Shown: positions 35,404 to 47,257, numbered from the stretch's first letter. The stretch is 64,000 bases of DNA from Molanna angustata (GCA_963576475.1 OY754964.1:5942149-6006148); one strand, 5' to 3'. The notes: generated from the sequence alone by a model not told the origin. Numbers and translations are program-made.

Positions 35404-36035
35404 TTTTTTAACAGATTTTTAATTATCTCAATAGAGACGAAGTTGGAATATTTACTGTAGGAGAACCGGGAAATCAAGGCACCTACAGGGCTTACGACCT
35501 GTCATCGGCAGCTTTACGTGATCACTTTATGCGCTTGCGCAACGTTCACTAATTATGCCTTTTTAATGAGATCCCTATCAATTCAATTTTGAAAGTTCTA
35601 TATATTGTAATACTGAAATTCTTTTCGCTTGAAAATAAGGGATTTTTACTACAGCCATTGTTGCTCTCATTATTTACAAATGTTGCTCTCATTATTTACA
35701 AAAAACCAATTCTCTCAATAGATGGCGTTACAACAAAAATAAATAAAAAATAATAAGAATGTTGTTGTTGTCACACATAGATGGCTGTAGTAAAAATTCC
35801 TTTTTTTCAAGCGAAAAGAATTTCAGTATTACAATATATAGAACTTTCGAAATTGAATTGATAGGGATCTCATTAAAAAGGCATAATTGGTGAACGTTGC
35901 GCAAGCGCATAAAGTGATCACGTAAACCAGCCGATGACAGGTCGTAAGCCCTGTAGGTTCCTTGATTTCCCGGTTCTCCTACAGTAAATATTCCAACTTC
36001 GTCTCTATTGAGAGAATTAAAAATCTGTTAAAAAA
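35404..36035. mobile_element. Foldback element with 255-bp inverted arms
   Basis: The left arm (35404-35658) and right arm (35781-36035) are inverted copies with roughly nine mismatches, around a 122-bp spacer. The arms end TTTTTTAACAGATTTTTAAT. Single-arm relatives lie at 13079, 34230 and 45173. No transposase frame and no clear target duplication, so the family is unassigned. Confidence 0.8.
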
Positions 36036-36159
36036 CACCTTTGACTCCCGACAGGGAAAAACAAAATCCAATGTTTGCGCATAGTACCTATGCAATAATA
36101 AAAATATTCGTATACCTGAATAGCTTTTTACTCCTCACTAACCCGAGGGTATATAGTGG

Positions 36160-36443
36160 GAAGTTATGATTTCGCAATTTTTAAGGGTATTTTTTTATTG
36201 CAGATTATCAACTATTATTATTTTTTTATGCTGAGATTGTATTCTGAAAGTTTCATCACAACCTGTGCTGTGTGCTATGTACGGCGTGTTTATTTTACTT
36301 TATTGATTATAGACTCAAGTACTTATTCGATTCATTTCAAATTTTGCATATTTGTACATAATATCTGATACTCACTTAGACCCCATCAGATTTTGAACGA
36401 TATCTGAATAGTAGGTACTTCTGAATTTTTTAAACTATCAAAT
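36160..36443 (+). repeat. Repeat R2, left half, split by mariner
   Basis: Matches 26310-26575; continues at 37733-37830 (right half) after the mariner element. Confidence 0.65.
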
Positions 36444-36522
36444 ATTAGGTCCTTACATATGAAATTGGCGTTTTGTATGGGAGGAACATAAAGTCGATTT
36501 TTTATTAATATAATATATTTAT

Positions 36523-36882
36523 TTAATCAAAGTATGTACCATTGCTATCTATGCACTTTTGCCATCTCATAGGTAGTTCATCGATCCCTTTACTAAAGAA
36601 ACCATTCGGACGGGAATCAATAAAATCTTTGAAGGCGGTTTGGACTGCCCCATCGGAGTTGAATTTTTTCCCTTGCAAGAAGTTATCCAAATTTCGATAA
36701 AAAGGGTAATCTGATGGGGCAAGGTCCGGAGAGTACGGTGGATGTCTTAGACATTCCAATTGTAGCTCCTCTAATTTGGTAGCCGTCTGTTGTGCAGTGT
36801 GTGGTCTAGCGTTATCATGAAGCAGCAGTGGCCTAGAGCGATTAACCAGCCTCGGTTGTTTAGCAGCTAGCTTTTCCATCAT
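36523..36882 (-). pseudogene. mariner transposase, C-terminal catalytic part
   Basis: The frame holds LLLHDNARPHTAQQTA (second catalytic Asp) and HPPYSPDLAPSDYPF (third Asp). Thirty-four residues separate the two Asp, giving the D34D signature of mariner. The C-terminus (SKGIDELPMRWQKCIDSNG) is complete. It is separated from the N-terminal part by frameshifts, including a 2-base insertion near 36933. Closest subgroup unknown, possibly cecropia-like. Confidence 0.88.
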
Positions 36883-37111
36883 GGTTTGCAGTTGCTGACA
36901 ATAGACATCTGCCGTAATCTCGTCTGGCCAGATTTAAGAAAGCTGTAGTGAACGACACCAGCACTAGTCCACCAAACTCTCATAAGTAACTTTTTTGGAG
37001 TCAATTTTCGCTTGGGGCATGGTTTGACTGGTTCGGCAGGGTTCAGCCATTGCGATGAGCGCTTCCGATTATCGTACAGGATCCACTTTTTATCACAGGT
37101 AATGATTCGAT

Positions 37112-37576
37112 TTAAAATCCCTTCATTATTGTGCCGGTTGAGTAATGCAACGCAGCAGCAACGCGCGTTTGTTGATTTGCTTCACTCAATTCGTGAGGTA
37201 CCCACCTTTCAAGCTTTTTCACCTTCCCAATTTGCTTCAAGTGGATTAAAACAGTTTTATCACTAGCACCGCAGTCTGCAGCTAACTCGGACGTGGTTTG
37301 CGATGGATCCGCTTCCACAATAGCCTTCAATTCTTCATTATTAACTTTGGTCTCCGGCCGTCCACGGGGCTTGTTCTGCAGGTCGAAATTTCCAGAACGA
37401 AAACGTTGGAACCAAAAACGCACTGTGTTTTCTTTTGCGGTACCGTCGCCATACACATCATTAATCCTTCGAGCCGTTTCTGCAGCACTGGTGCCAAGAT
37501 GGAACTCGTACTCGTAAATAACGCGATATTTCAAGGTTTCCATTTTGTAAACAGAATGACGCAAAGAAAAAAACAA
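37112..37576 (-). pseudogene. mariner transposase, N-terminal part
   Basis: The true start is probably the Met at 37543 (METLKYRV); the preceding residues read through the 5' UTR. The N-terminal domain shows the mariner paired helix-turn-helix pattern: LKYRVIYEYEFHLGTSAAET, then NTVRFWFQRFRSGNFDL and GRPETKVNNEELKA (a GRP motif between the two HTH), then the WVPHEL linker signature and LSEANQQTRV. The frame is lost about 37140. Past the break the sequence still shows a TCDKKW-type first catalytic Asp (the usual motif is DEKW) and WWTSAGVVHY. It is a dead DNA transposase. Confidence 0.88.
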
Positions 37577-37732
37577 TTAAGAAAAAAACAAATGAATTAT
37601 AATTTTCAAAACACAAATACATGAGTAAATAGCTGTATAAATTTGAATTTGGAATTCCTAACCAAAGAGAAGATATTTGAGATCAAAGTTGACAGTACGG
37701 CAAAACGCCAATTTCATATGTAAGGACCTAAT

Positions 37733-37830
37733 ATTTCAAATTGACCCCAAGCTGAGTAAACTTAAAATTTGAAATTTTTATTTTCAAATTGGTAATAAGA
37801 TACATCACTTTAGTAAAAAATATATGCTCA
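37733..37830 (+). repeat. Repeat R2, right half
   Basis: TTTCAAATTGACCCCAAGCT continues the R2 sequence interrupted by mariner; compare 26576-26640. Confidence 0.6.
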
Positions 37831-38614
37831 GAAATGTTTTTATAATTCGAAATATTATCTTGTAAAGGAACTGTCTTTATATTTTAAAGAATAAATGAAC
37901 GTGTCATTTAACAAGTATATTCCTCAAATTAGGCAAATACTTTTGCTATAGGTTATTCGTGGCAGAATTCTAACCAAATTCAACTAATCCAGCGCAATAG
38001 CCGTTCTGCCACCGACCCATTTATAAATCATATAAAATTGCATTCATTTCTATAGCGACAGAAGATTTTGGGGATAAGGACAATAATATATTATTGCTCC
38101 TTACTTTGGGAACTTTGCGATGATGTGATGTGTATTTAGTGTTTGGAGTAAAATAGTGTATCCCGCTGTTGAAACCCGCCATTTGGTCAAACTAATTAAA
38201 GTTGTTACGTCCGCTCTAAGGGGGCAGCAGACCGAGCGTTTAACACCACTGTTAAACCGAACGCCTCGTACGAAAATAAATAGTTAAACAAACCAACTTT
38301 AGTTACCTACATAGTTTTATGTAACGCGAAACCATCAAACGTAATTAGCGAATTGCCATTTATTTTTTGACAATCATATCATTGACATCGATATTTTTTT
38401 CACGTGGTTTTTTTTTATTATTTCATCTTTTAAGAATTCCACTTTATTTTATTTCGACTATGGCTGATTTCTTTAAAGCACATTTTCGTGTAGTCTACTT
38501 CCAAGTTCTATTTATTTTAATGGTTTATTAATAAGTGTTTTATTTTATAATAAAAGTTTAAGTAATTATGGTCGTTAAATAGGGTTTATCAAAAAAAAAA
38601 ATAGTAAAGTAAGA
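37831..38614. other. Non-coding stretch
   Basis: Nothing assigned. Confidence 0.3.
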
Positions 38615-38690
38615 CATGGGTGGTGGCAAAGCGGTTAGCGCGTTGGGTTATTATCCAGTGAGTTCGAGTTCGAATCTCACCACGACCGAT
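38615..38690 (+). repeat. tRNA-like sequence or SINE head
   Basis: TGGCAAAGCGGTTAGCGCG (A-box like) is followed 30 bases on by GAGTTCGAATCTC (B-box like) and ends CACCACGACC, which pairs loosely with the GTGGTGG start. The GAGTTC element is duplicated (GAGTTCGAGTTCGAATCTC). It is a pol III promoter-like SINE head or tRNA pseudogene rather than a sound tRNA. Confidence 0.4.
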
Positions 38691-38866
38691 TTCGTTCACC
38701 TATAACACAAGCAAATGCTTAATTTAGGTAATGTATGAGGATGTATATGTACTTATTATAAGGACATATACATTCTTTAAAACAAGAAAAACACTTTAAA
38801 ATGATTGGCATGCTACTGATTCATGGAGGTGCTTGCTTTACTAGCGCTTCAAGGATATGTCTAGCG

Positions 38867-39292
38867 CAGTCATGGGGAAAGTACGGCCCGAAGGCCAAAT
38901 GCGGCCCTTCGGGGTAGTCAATTCGGCCCGCGACATGGTTTCGAGTAACCCCTAAAATTACACCTAGAATTGGACAAAATTTAGGTATTTTCTGCGTTGA
39001 ATTGAAGCAACTATTTCTCAACGTTTCTAAAATTGAGTTCTACAAGGCCCTGTCAAAATCAAGTTTCCCCTACCCGAAATCTCACGCTAAGAAGATAATA
39101 GCGATATGTGCATCTTCTTACATCTGTGAACAGGTGTTTTCTACTACTATGAAGCTTCATTTAGCTTCACTACTGCGAATCAACTCATCCCATCAATTTT
39201 TAGAAATCTGTTTTGTTCAATTTTTTTTTCGGCCCGTCTAGATAATTTTTTATTTTATCTGGCCCTCCCCTTAAAAAGTTAGCCCATCACTG
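38867..39292 (+). mobile_element. hAT deletion derivative, 426 bp
   Basis: A perfect 8-bp duplication GTCTAGCG (38859-38866 and 39293-39300) flanks ends CAGTCATGGGGAAAGT and, inverted, CAGTGATGGGCTAACT. Inside is a remnant of the hAT C-terminal dimerisation domain, so it is an internally deleted copy rather than an unrelated MITE. Confidence 0.88.
39002..39241 (+). pseudogene. hAT transposase C-terminal remnant
   Basis: The frame contains FYKALSKSSFPYPKSHAKK and IAICASSYICEQVFSTTMKL, followed by LLRINSSHQFLE. This matches the hAT dimerisation pattern (SxYxCEQxFSxM...K..LRS.L...HL), with the K/LRS part degraded. The catalytic DDE region is absent. Confidence 0.75.
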
Positions 39293-39689
39293 GTCTAGCG
39301 TCTCTGCGACATGCTGTAGCATCTTTACAATATGCCTTACGTCTCCGCGATATACCGTAACATTTGTACGAAATACCGTAGTCTCTACAATATGCCTATT
39401 CATCTATTAGATATTCCGTAACGTCTTCAAGATATGCCTAGCGTCTCTGCGACTTGTTGTAGCGCCTTTAAAATAAACCTAACGTGTCTACGATTTGCCG
39501 TATTTCTTTACGACGTTCCGTAGCGTCTCTACGATATTATTTAGCATCTATTCGATATACCGTAGCGTCTCTACGACATGTTGTAGCGCCTTTACAATTC
39601 TACAATATTTCATCGCTAGGTGTGTATATGTAGATACATTTGATTTCCAACCTCGTAGAATTAGATTTCCAACTTGCAGATCGTAGCGT

Positions 39690-40120
39690 AGATCTTTTTT
39701 GGTTCTGATCATCTGATACACAAATATCCATATAGTATTTTTGGAGCATATCCCTGAATAGCTTTGTGCACCATCCAGCACATCTTGTACTGAATCCTTT
39801 CTGATATCCGCAACCAATGAAGATCTTTTAGCAATGGTGATATGTGGGCAGACTATGGTGATATGTGGGCAGACTTTGATGAATTGTTTATTAACCTAGC
39901 TGCTGCATTGAAGACTGTCTGGAGTCTTTCAATGTGAATTTATGTATGTCCTGCATAAATTATGTTGCAATAATCTAACCGAGATACTATGAATGCGTTT
40001 ATCAATAGACTTGCTGCGTCTAGAGGTGTGTTTTTCCTTATGTATTTTATCTGTTTTAATAGAAAAAAAACATGAACTTATTATTTTATTGATATGATTG
40101 TTCAGAGGTCTAGTGATGAG
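39690..40120 (-). pseudogene. CR1/L2-like LINE fragment
   Basis: The minus strand encodes, in broken frames, NNHINKIISSCFF, then INAFIVSRLDYCNIIYAG, FNAAARLIN and LLKDLHWL. This is the post-RT signature (SRLDYCN...AAARLI...LHWL) also seen at 56284-57246 and 61541-62215. A small duplication (ATGGTGATATGTGGGCAGAC) lies at 39835-39875. Confidence 0.75.
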
Positions 40121-40267
40121 TAAAAGACTTGATTTTGCGAATCAGATGTCTTGATTTTGGGAGACTTTCATAACCATGACCGCATGTGTAACTGCATGAC
40201 CAAGCCCATGCTTTAAAAAACAAGATTTTTTTAGATACTATCGACATAATATTATATTTCTGTTTTT

Positions 40268-40462
40268 TGTCATATTTTAATGTCTTTTCTTGGTCTTGCA
40301 TTTGCTTATCACTACTAATATCTCAACCATTTTGTCATATTTTAATGTCTTTTCTTGGTCTTGCATTTGCTTATCACTACTAATATCTCAACCATTTTGT
40401 CATATTTTAATGTCTTTTCTTGGTCTTGCATTTGCTTATCACTACTAATATCTCAACCATTT
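40268..40462 (+). repeat. 65-bp tandem repeat, 3 copies
   Basis: Unit starts TGTCATATTTTAATGTC; the three copies are almost identical (starts about 40268, 40333, 40398). Confidence 0.9.
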
Positions 40463-43400
40463 TCTCGTAATATCCCATTGTGTCTTTTACGTCCATCCGT
40501 GAAACCGTTTCTAATATAAAATTGAATTGTATGTATCTTTACCAATATGGTGTCCATGGCAGATGTGTCCGTTTCTTCTTATGGCGTAGAATGCAGTGTA
40601 TTGTGGAAATGTATACATATATGTATATACACCAACAGTGTGGCTTATATTACTAACTTAACCTATATCTATCTATTTATGTATGTAGGTACATTATCCA
40701 TACTGAGAGATGCATGCTATACCTACATGCTAGGATGACCACACATTTTAGTTTTTTTTTCTTATGATTGAAACTGTCACTTATTGATAGAACTCCATAA
40801 TTATTATATAGAATTATGATACAATAGTATTATAAAGTATTCTTCTTTCTATTAGTTTTAGTCCACAAAAACGAAACCATTCACCGATATCGTTCTACAA
40901 CGAGCATCGTCAGAATGGTTCTGGTCCATATAGGTATATATAAAGAATTTGAAATTGATATGTAATTCCACCCTCTGAGATAACGATGACATTTTTTGGC
41001 ACTTTGCAACCCTTGTGCCAGTTAGGAATTGAAACAATCGTGCAGATTTTAAAAATAAACTTGTTAAAATCTGCACGATTCCAACAGTGTTTCGTATTAA
41101 AATTACTTATACTCGTGAATTAAAATAACTTTTTTCGGTCCAGTCCCCAATTTTTAAAAAAATGTTGAAATCCTAGATCACTGATATTATTGCTAGAGCG
41201 CTAAGATTCCGCAACGTTCATATAACTCGACTGAATTATTTGAGCGATATGTTTGATCGAGTAGAAAAATTAAATTAAAAATAAATTAAGTGGCATCGTA
41301 AATAAATAAAGGGTTAAAAAAACATGGACCGGATATGGGTAAAGAACCGTTTTTCTTTTTAGCTTTTTGGTCACTCCATCAGCAGGCACTCGAGTGTTGA
41401 GAAGTGAAAAGCTTTTAACGTCTCCTGTTATACTTCCTGGCCAGTGGCGGTGCACAGTACCGGTTGTACAATGCGGACATTACATGCAACCTGCTTGCTT
41501 GTCCTGGATATATTTTACACTGAGCGTACTTTCTAAAACTTTTACCTACCTTCACTGTATAGTCAACATCTTCACTGCAGAAAATGTTCATTTCAATTGT
41601 TTTTTCTCTTTTGTAATTGTAGGCAGATTTATAAAGTAATTCACGATTTTTTTATAAAAAACTACAGTTTCAATTGACTTTTGAACTTTAAAGAAGAAGC
41701 AGAATGATCACAACAGTAATCAATGCGATATGATCGAGTTAATAACGAAGAAATAATATGTGTGCTTAAGCATTTTCAATGGAATGAAAATGATTTTGCA
41801 GGAATCTTTTGACCGCGTCGAAAAAATGAATAACTGATAAAATGGATGCATTAGGCTGAAATATTTGAAAAGAAAAAGAAATGCTTATCAAGAAGTATAT
41901 TTGTCCACAGAATGTGAGAAACATGAAATGGTGTTTTGATGGACTTTTAAAAATATCTTTTGAACACTGATGAAAAACTGTTGAAAATAACGATTCAATG
42001 CTTTTGCTCTCCCATACATACTATTTATTTCAATTCCCCTTCAAACTTGTATCATATTAATTTTCTTTGTCGTTTCCTCATACCTTTTTAGAATTAATTT
42101 ATCATCTTTTATGCTCAAAATTACGATCTTGAAAAGCTTCTGTGATATTTTCGTTTAGCTTCTTCTCCTGGTATAATTGCGGCGTTTTGACGCTAAAATT
42201 CAATTAGTCAAAATAATAAAACCTTAAAATTTCAATATATTTCGAGACATCTGTATAATTTCGAATTTCTTTTCACTTATGAAATATATTAGTATATTCA
42301 TCCAAATACTCCCGTATTTTATTAAATAAAAACCTCATCTCTTTTTCCGGGAACGTTTTCCTTGTTTTACAATATAAACCCTTCGGATAAATAGTTTTCA
42401 TTCTTAGCATATTGAAGGCGAACGTCCGTTCAAACCACATCTGGGCTGATATATTCAAAGCGAGACGCCATTTGCATCCTTATTATGGAATATCATTCGT
42501 GTATAAACACATTGAATTGTATATTGTGAATCCACAAACTTACCTATATTGTTAGTATCATCTCCCCTTTGAAGGGAACATATTGTATGGGGAACTTGCT
42601 TTGCAATTTCCTAAGGCTACATACGATGTAAGAGCACTCTGAGCTATACCTATCCAGTATGGCATACATTTTCTGTCAATATTTGTGGAGGTAATCTAAA
42701 ATCAATTGTGAATAATTTATCCGTTGTAGTGCTCGTTAATTCGTGGTCCCCAAAGAGTTTACAACTTTGTAAATTGTTTCCTTTAACTATAAAGCTTTTA
42801 TATATGCATTATAAATTAAGGTACTTATATCGTACCATAAATTACATCATATTGTTATAGTTTCCATAATGCTACTACAAATTTTTCTTTTAAAATTAAG
42901 TTATAGAAGACATCCATTTTACGTCATATTAAGATAATCCAACAAAATCAAAATTAATAACATATTATTTAATTTTTATAATCAGTAACAAGAAAGAATA
43001 GTAAGCTATCAAAAACCGAAATTCAAGTACTCCAGGGATCCACTCTCGGTACAATCTTGTTCTGTCTACATACATACGAGTACACCAATAATATTAAAAT
43101 TAATACTTGGGTAATTTTCGAAAGTAAACCTATGTATGCATTTGTGTAGATCTCTGTGTTTAGATTGATGTAAGGTAAGGTAAGGTATCCTGTGTATCTA
43201 AATCATACAGGTTTGCTGTGACCGGTAGGTAAACCTTAATTAAATTCCATACAGCGAGACTGGCAACTGGCAACCTGCTCCTACTCCCGCATTGTTGGAA
43301 ACCCATCACATCACATCGCCTCTACCCCATTTCCCACTGGGACATACATACCATATCTATCAACTGCCACACCATAACTATTACAGGAGTTTATCTTTCA

Positions 43401-43534
43401 TTATCAATCCAATTCGATTTTTGTTGGAAAGCATTTTGATAAATTAAATCAATTTAACACAAGTTTCTATAATAATTATTTGATAAATATATTTTATTTT
43501 ATTTTTTCTTGAATTATTATGTTAACAGATTTAT
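40463..43534. other. AT-rich non-coding stretch
   Basis: No gene recognised; it contains the hairpin at 41036-41080. Short frames at 41270-41639 and 42273-42458 lack domains. Confidence 0.4.
41036..41080. repeat. Perfect 17-bp stem hairpin
   Basis: AATCGTGCAGATTTTAA (41036-41052) and its exact complement (41064-41080) surround an 11-base loop. Confidence 0.6.
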
Positions 43535-43539
43535 TCTAT

Positions 43540-43620
43540 TTCTCTGCTGACCTCCTGGGTTAGACTCTCAGCAGAAAATAAATTTATTTCTTACGCAAAT
43601 CTTGTTACTCTGTATTGAAA
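43540..43620 (+). repeat. SINE family B, partial
   Basis: CTGGGTTAGACTCTCAGCAG (mutated B box) then AATAAATTTATTTCTTACGC and AAATCTTGTTACTCTG, as in 51930-51985. Confidence 0.6.
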
Positions 43621-43694
43621 ACATTTTCCTTTTTTAGAAATCCTTTTTTTAAAAAGTTTATATTACCTAACCAATAAATTAAATAATATGCAGT

Positions 43695-44310
43695 ATTCGA
43701 CCAAAAAATTGAATATGAGACAGAGTGCAACTAAAATCGAATACGAGACAGGGTTACAAAAAAATAATACGAGAAAGGGTGCAACAAAAAATTTAATACG
43801 AGAAAGGGTGCAACAAAAAATTTAATACGAGAAAGGGTGCAACAAAAAATTTAATACGAGAGAGGTTGCAACTAAAAATGTAAAACGAGACAGGGTGACA
43901 CAAAAAAATTAATACGAGAAAGGGTGCAACAAAAAAAATTTAATACGAGAAAGGGTGCAACAAAAAATTTAATACGAGAAAGGGTGCAGCAAAAAATTTA
44001 ATACGAGAAAGGGTGCAACAAAAAATTTAATACGAGAAAGGGTGCAACAAAAAATTTAATACGAGAGAGGTTGCAACTAAAAATGTAAAACGAGACAGGG
44101 TGACACAAAAAATTTAATACGAGACAGGGTGCAACAAAAAATTTAATACAAGACAGGGTTCAACAAAAAATTTAATTCGAGACAGGGTGCAACAAAAAAA
44201 ACAAGAGGCAAAATTAAATTAGAAGCAATGTTCGACCAAAAATGTAGTTAAGGGATATGTTTGGAAAAAAATAATGTAGGAGGCAGGTTTCAACCAAAAA
44301 ATATGAGCAA
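43695..44310 (+). repeat. 29-bp minisatellite
   Basis: The unit is TTTAATACGAGAAAGGGTGC plus AACAAAAAA, about 18-20 copies, degrading at both ends. A variant pair (GAGAGAGGTTGCAACTAAAA followed by the GTAAAACGAGACAGGGTGACA type) appears at about 43857 and again at about 44061, seven units apart. Confidence 0.85.
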
Positions 44311-44920
44311 GCGAATTCATCTCTTTAAATTGCCTCAGATGTCTTGTACTTATTCACAAATTTGAATGCATAAATTGTTACATTTTGTACTTGTCCGTTA
44401 AAAAATATACATTCCCTATATTTTATTTTGCTGAGAATAATCAGTTCTATTATTTGGTTGAGATAATCATTATCGAATGACTCGAACTATTTTTTTCTCT
44501 TCTGTGTATTTTGGTTTTAATATAGGATTCTTGGTAATATTATATTCGTTTTACTAATAATAATATTGTTAACCTTTAATTTGTGATCGGTATATTAATG
44601 TTGTTATAACGTGTGGGAGATTCACAAATAAAAATGGGAACATTAACATACAGATAATTATGGTTTATAATTTTATTTATAGAAATTATTATCAATGAGA
44701 TGTTTTGGTTTTTATCGATATAATCAAAATTCTAATTAAATTGTGTGTTTCTAATGTTTTGCTAGTTTTTAATAAACTCTGTTTTTAATAATTTCAAAGT
44801 TTTTCATTAACACAGTGGAAGTTCATAGTTACAAATAAAATATTTATAAAAATAAATAAAAACACACAGTTTTAATCTACAAATGAGTAAGACTGTAATG
44901 AGCCTAAGCGGAAAAAAATC
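44311..44920. other. AT-rich non-coding stretch
   Basis: Nothing assigned. Confidence 0.3.
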
Positions 44921-45430
44921 CAATGTTTGCGCATATGCAATAATAAAAATATTCGGTTACTTACACATTGGTACAAGTAGGTAAATAAGACAAAAATGAC
45001 CTTATAAGTCTGGCACAATTCAGGGGTGACTTCTATGCGAAAAATGCATTGTCACCTCAGATATAAGAATTGTAGCTTTCATTATTTACAAAAAAAAACC
45101 AATTCTCTCAATAGATGGCGTTACAACAAAATAAATAAAAAATAATAAGATTGTTGTTCATAATTTCACCCATAGATGGCTGTAGTAAAAATTCCTTATT
45201 TTCAAGCGAAAAGAATTTCAGTATTACAATATATAGAACTTTCAAAATTGAATTGATAGGGATCTCATTAAAAAGGCATAATTGGTGAACGTTGCGCAAG
45301 CGCATAAAGTGATCACGTAATCCAGCCGATGACAGGTCATAAGCCCTGTAGGTGCCTTGATTTCCCGGTTCTCCTACAATAAATATTCCAACTTCGTCTC
45401 TATTGAGATAATTAAAAATCTGTTAAAAAA
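44921..45430 (-). repeat. Half foldback element with R3 sequence
   Basis: AAAAATCCAATGTTTGCGCA, R3 (44965-45120) and then one right-type arm (45173-45430) ending CTGTTAAAAAA. The opposite arm is absent, which suggests a solo arm or a longer ancestral element. Confidence 0.65.
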
Positions 45431-45704
45431 GAGCCTAAGCGCTTTCGCCGAACACAGCCGGCATCCTCGGATCATTTATACCTATTTGTATGAAAATGAA
45501 ATATCACTAATAGGGCATGTATTAGGTACTAATTCAGTAAATGTATATAATATACGTGCCACATATTTACCATTAGGTACCATCCCTGGTTTTTACCAAA
45601 ATATATGTGCATGTTCACAATCACGTGCATACATATGTAGCTTTTAACGTCATAGTTCATAATATAGTATTGTATAGTGAAGATATTTTTACACTATCCG
45701 TAAT

Positions 45705-47223
45705 CTTTTTTTGTATTTAAGGATAAATAGTAGGTACAAAACTCAACTGTTAATTTCACCGCAAATAGAACAGAACATACCTATTTTTGTATTTAAGGAT
45801 AAATAGTAGGTACAAAACTCAACTGTTAATTTCACCGCAAATAGAACAGAACATACCTATTTTTGTATTTAAGGATAAATAGTAGGTACAAAACTCAACT
45901 GTTAATTTCACCGCAAATAGAACAGAACATACCTATTTTTGTATTTAAGGATAAATAGTAGGTACAAAACTCAACTGTTAATTTCACCGCAAATAGAACA
46001 GAACATACCTATTTTTGTATTTAAGGATAAATAGTAGGTACAAAACTCAACTGTTAATTTCACCGCAAATAGAACAGAACATACCTATTTTTGTATTTAA
46101 GGATAAATAGTAGGTACAAAACTCAACTGTTAATTTCACCGCAAATAGAACAGAACATACCTATTTTTGTATTTAAGGATAAATAGTAGGTACAAAACTC
46201 AACTGTTAATTTCACCGCAAATAGAACAGAACATACCTATTTTTGTATTTAAGGATAAATAGTAGGTACAAAACTCAACTGTTAATTTCACCGCAAATAG
46301 AACAGAACATACCTATTTTTGTATTTAAGGATAAATAGTAGGTACAAAACTCAACTGTTAATTTCACCGCAATTAGAACAGAACATACCTATTTTTGTAT
46401 TTAAGGATAAATAGTAGGTACAAAACTCAACTGTTAATTTCACCGCAAATAGAACAGAACATACCTATTTTTGTATTTAAGGATAAATAGTAGGTACAAA
46501 ACTCAACTGTTAATTTCACCGCAAATAGAACAGAACATACCTTTTTTGTATTTAAGGATAAATAGTAGGTACAAAACTCAACTGTTAATTTCACCGCAAA
46601 TAGAACAGAACATACCTATTTTTGTATTTAAGGATAAATAGTAGGTACAAAACTCAACTGTTAATTTCACCGCAAATAGAACAGAACATACCTATTTTTG
46701 TATTTAAGGATAAATAGTAGGTACAAAACTCAACTGTTAATTTCACCGCAAATAGAACAGAACATACCTTTTTTGTATTTAAGGATAAATAGTAGGTACA
46801 AAACTCAACTGTTAATTTCACCGCAAATAGAACAGAACATACCTATTTTTGTATTTAAGGATAAATAGTAGGTACAAAACTCAACTGTTAATTTCACCGC
46901 AAATAGAACAGAACATACCTATTTTTGTATTTAAGGATAAATAGTAGGTACAAAACTCAACTGTTAATTTCACCGCAAATAGAACAGAACATACCTTTTT
47001 TGTATTTAAGGATAAATAGTAGGTACAAAACTCAACTGTTAATTTCACCGCAAATAGAACAGAACATACCTATTTTTGTATTTAAGGATAAATAGTAGGT
47101 ACAAAACTCAACTGTTAATTTCACCGCAAATAGAACAGAACATACCTATTTTTGTATTTAAGGATAAATAGTAGGTACAAAACTCAACTGTTAATTTCAC
47201 CGCAAATAGAACAGAACATACCT
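45705..47223 (+). repeat. 76-bp satellite array, 20 monomers
   Basis: The monomer begins CTATTTTTGTATTTAAGGAT and ends AGAACAGAACATAC. Twenty monomers are almost identical. Three carry CTTTTTTG (75 bp), at 46541, 46768 and 46995, exactly 227 bp apart, i.e. every third monomer. A single substitution (CAATTAGAAC) marks one monomer near 46371. Confidence 0.95.
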
Positions 47224-47257
47224 ATTCTCTGAAATGTTAAATTATTTTGTTTCTTAA

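Larger units (their letters stand above)
36445..37731 (-). mobile_element. mariner element, 1287 bp, complete ends
   Basis: Terminal inverted repeats of about 30 bp (TTAGGTCCTTACATATGAAA...) lie at 36445-36475 and 37701-37731, flanked by TA at 36443-36444 and 37732-37733. The length is typical for mariner. The transposase is on the minus strand and is broken by at least two frameshifts (near 37140 and near 36930), so the copy is non-autonomous. The target was a copy of repeat R2. Confidence 0.92.
38836..39603 (+). repeat. 21-bp minisatellite, interrupted by hAT
   Basis: About 15 imperfect units of consensus GCGTCTCTACGATATGCCGTA run from 39293 to 39603, with one or two more left of the hAT insertion (38836-38866). 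The period is a multiple of three, but stops in other frames and irregular units argue against coding. Confidence 0.7.

Noticed and set aside
43695..47223. Regularly spaced repeats as a CRISPR array
   Set aside because: Units are contiguous with no unique spacers, and the sequence is eukaryotic; both arrays are satellites.
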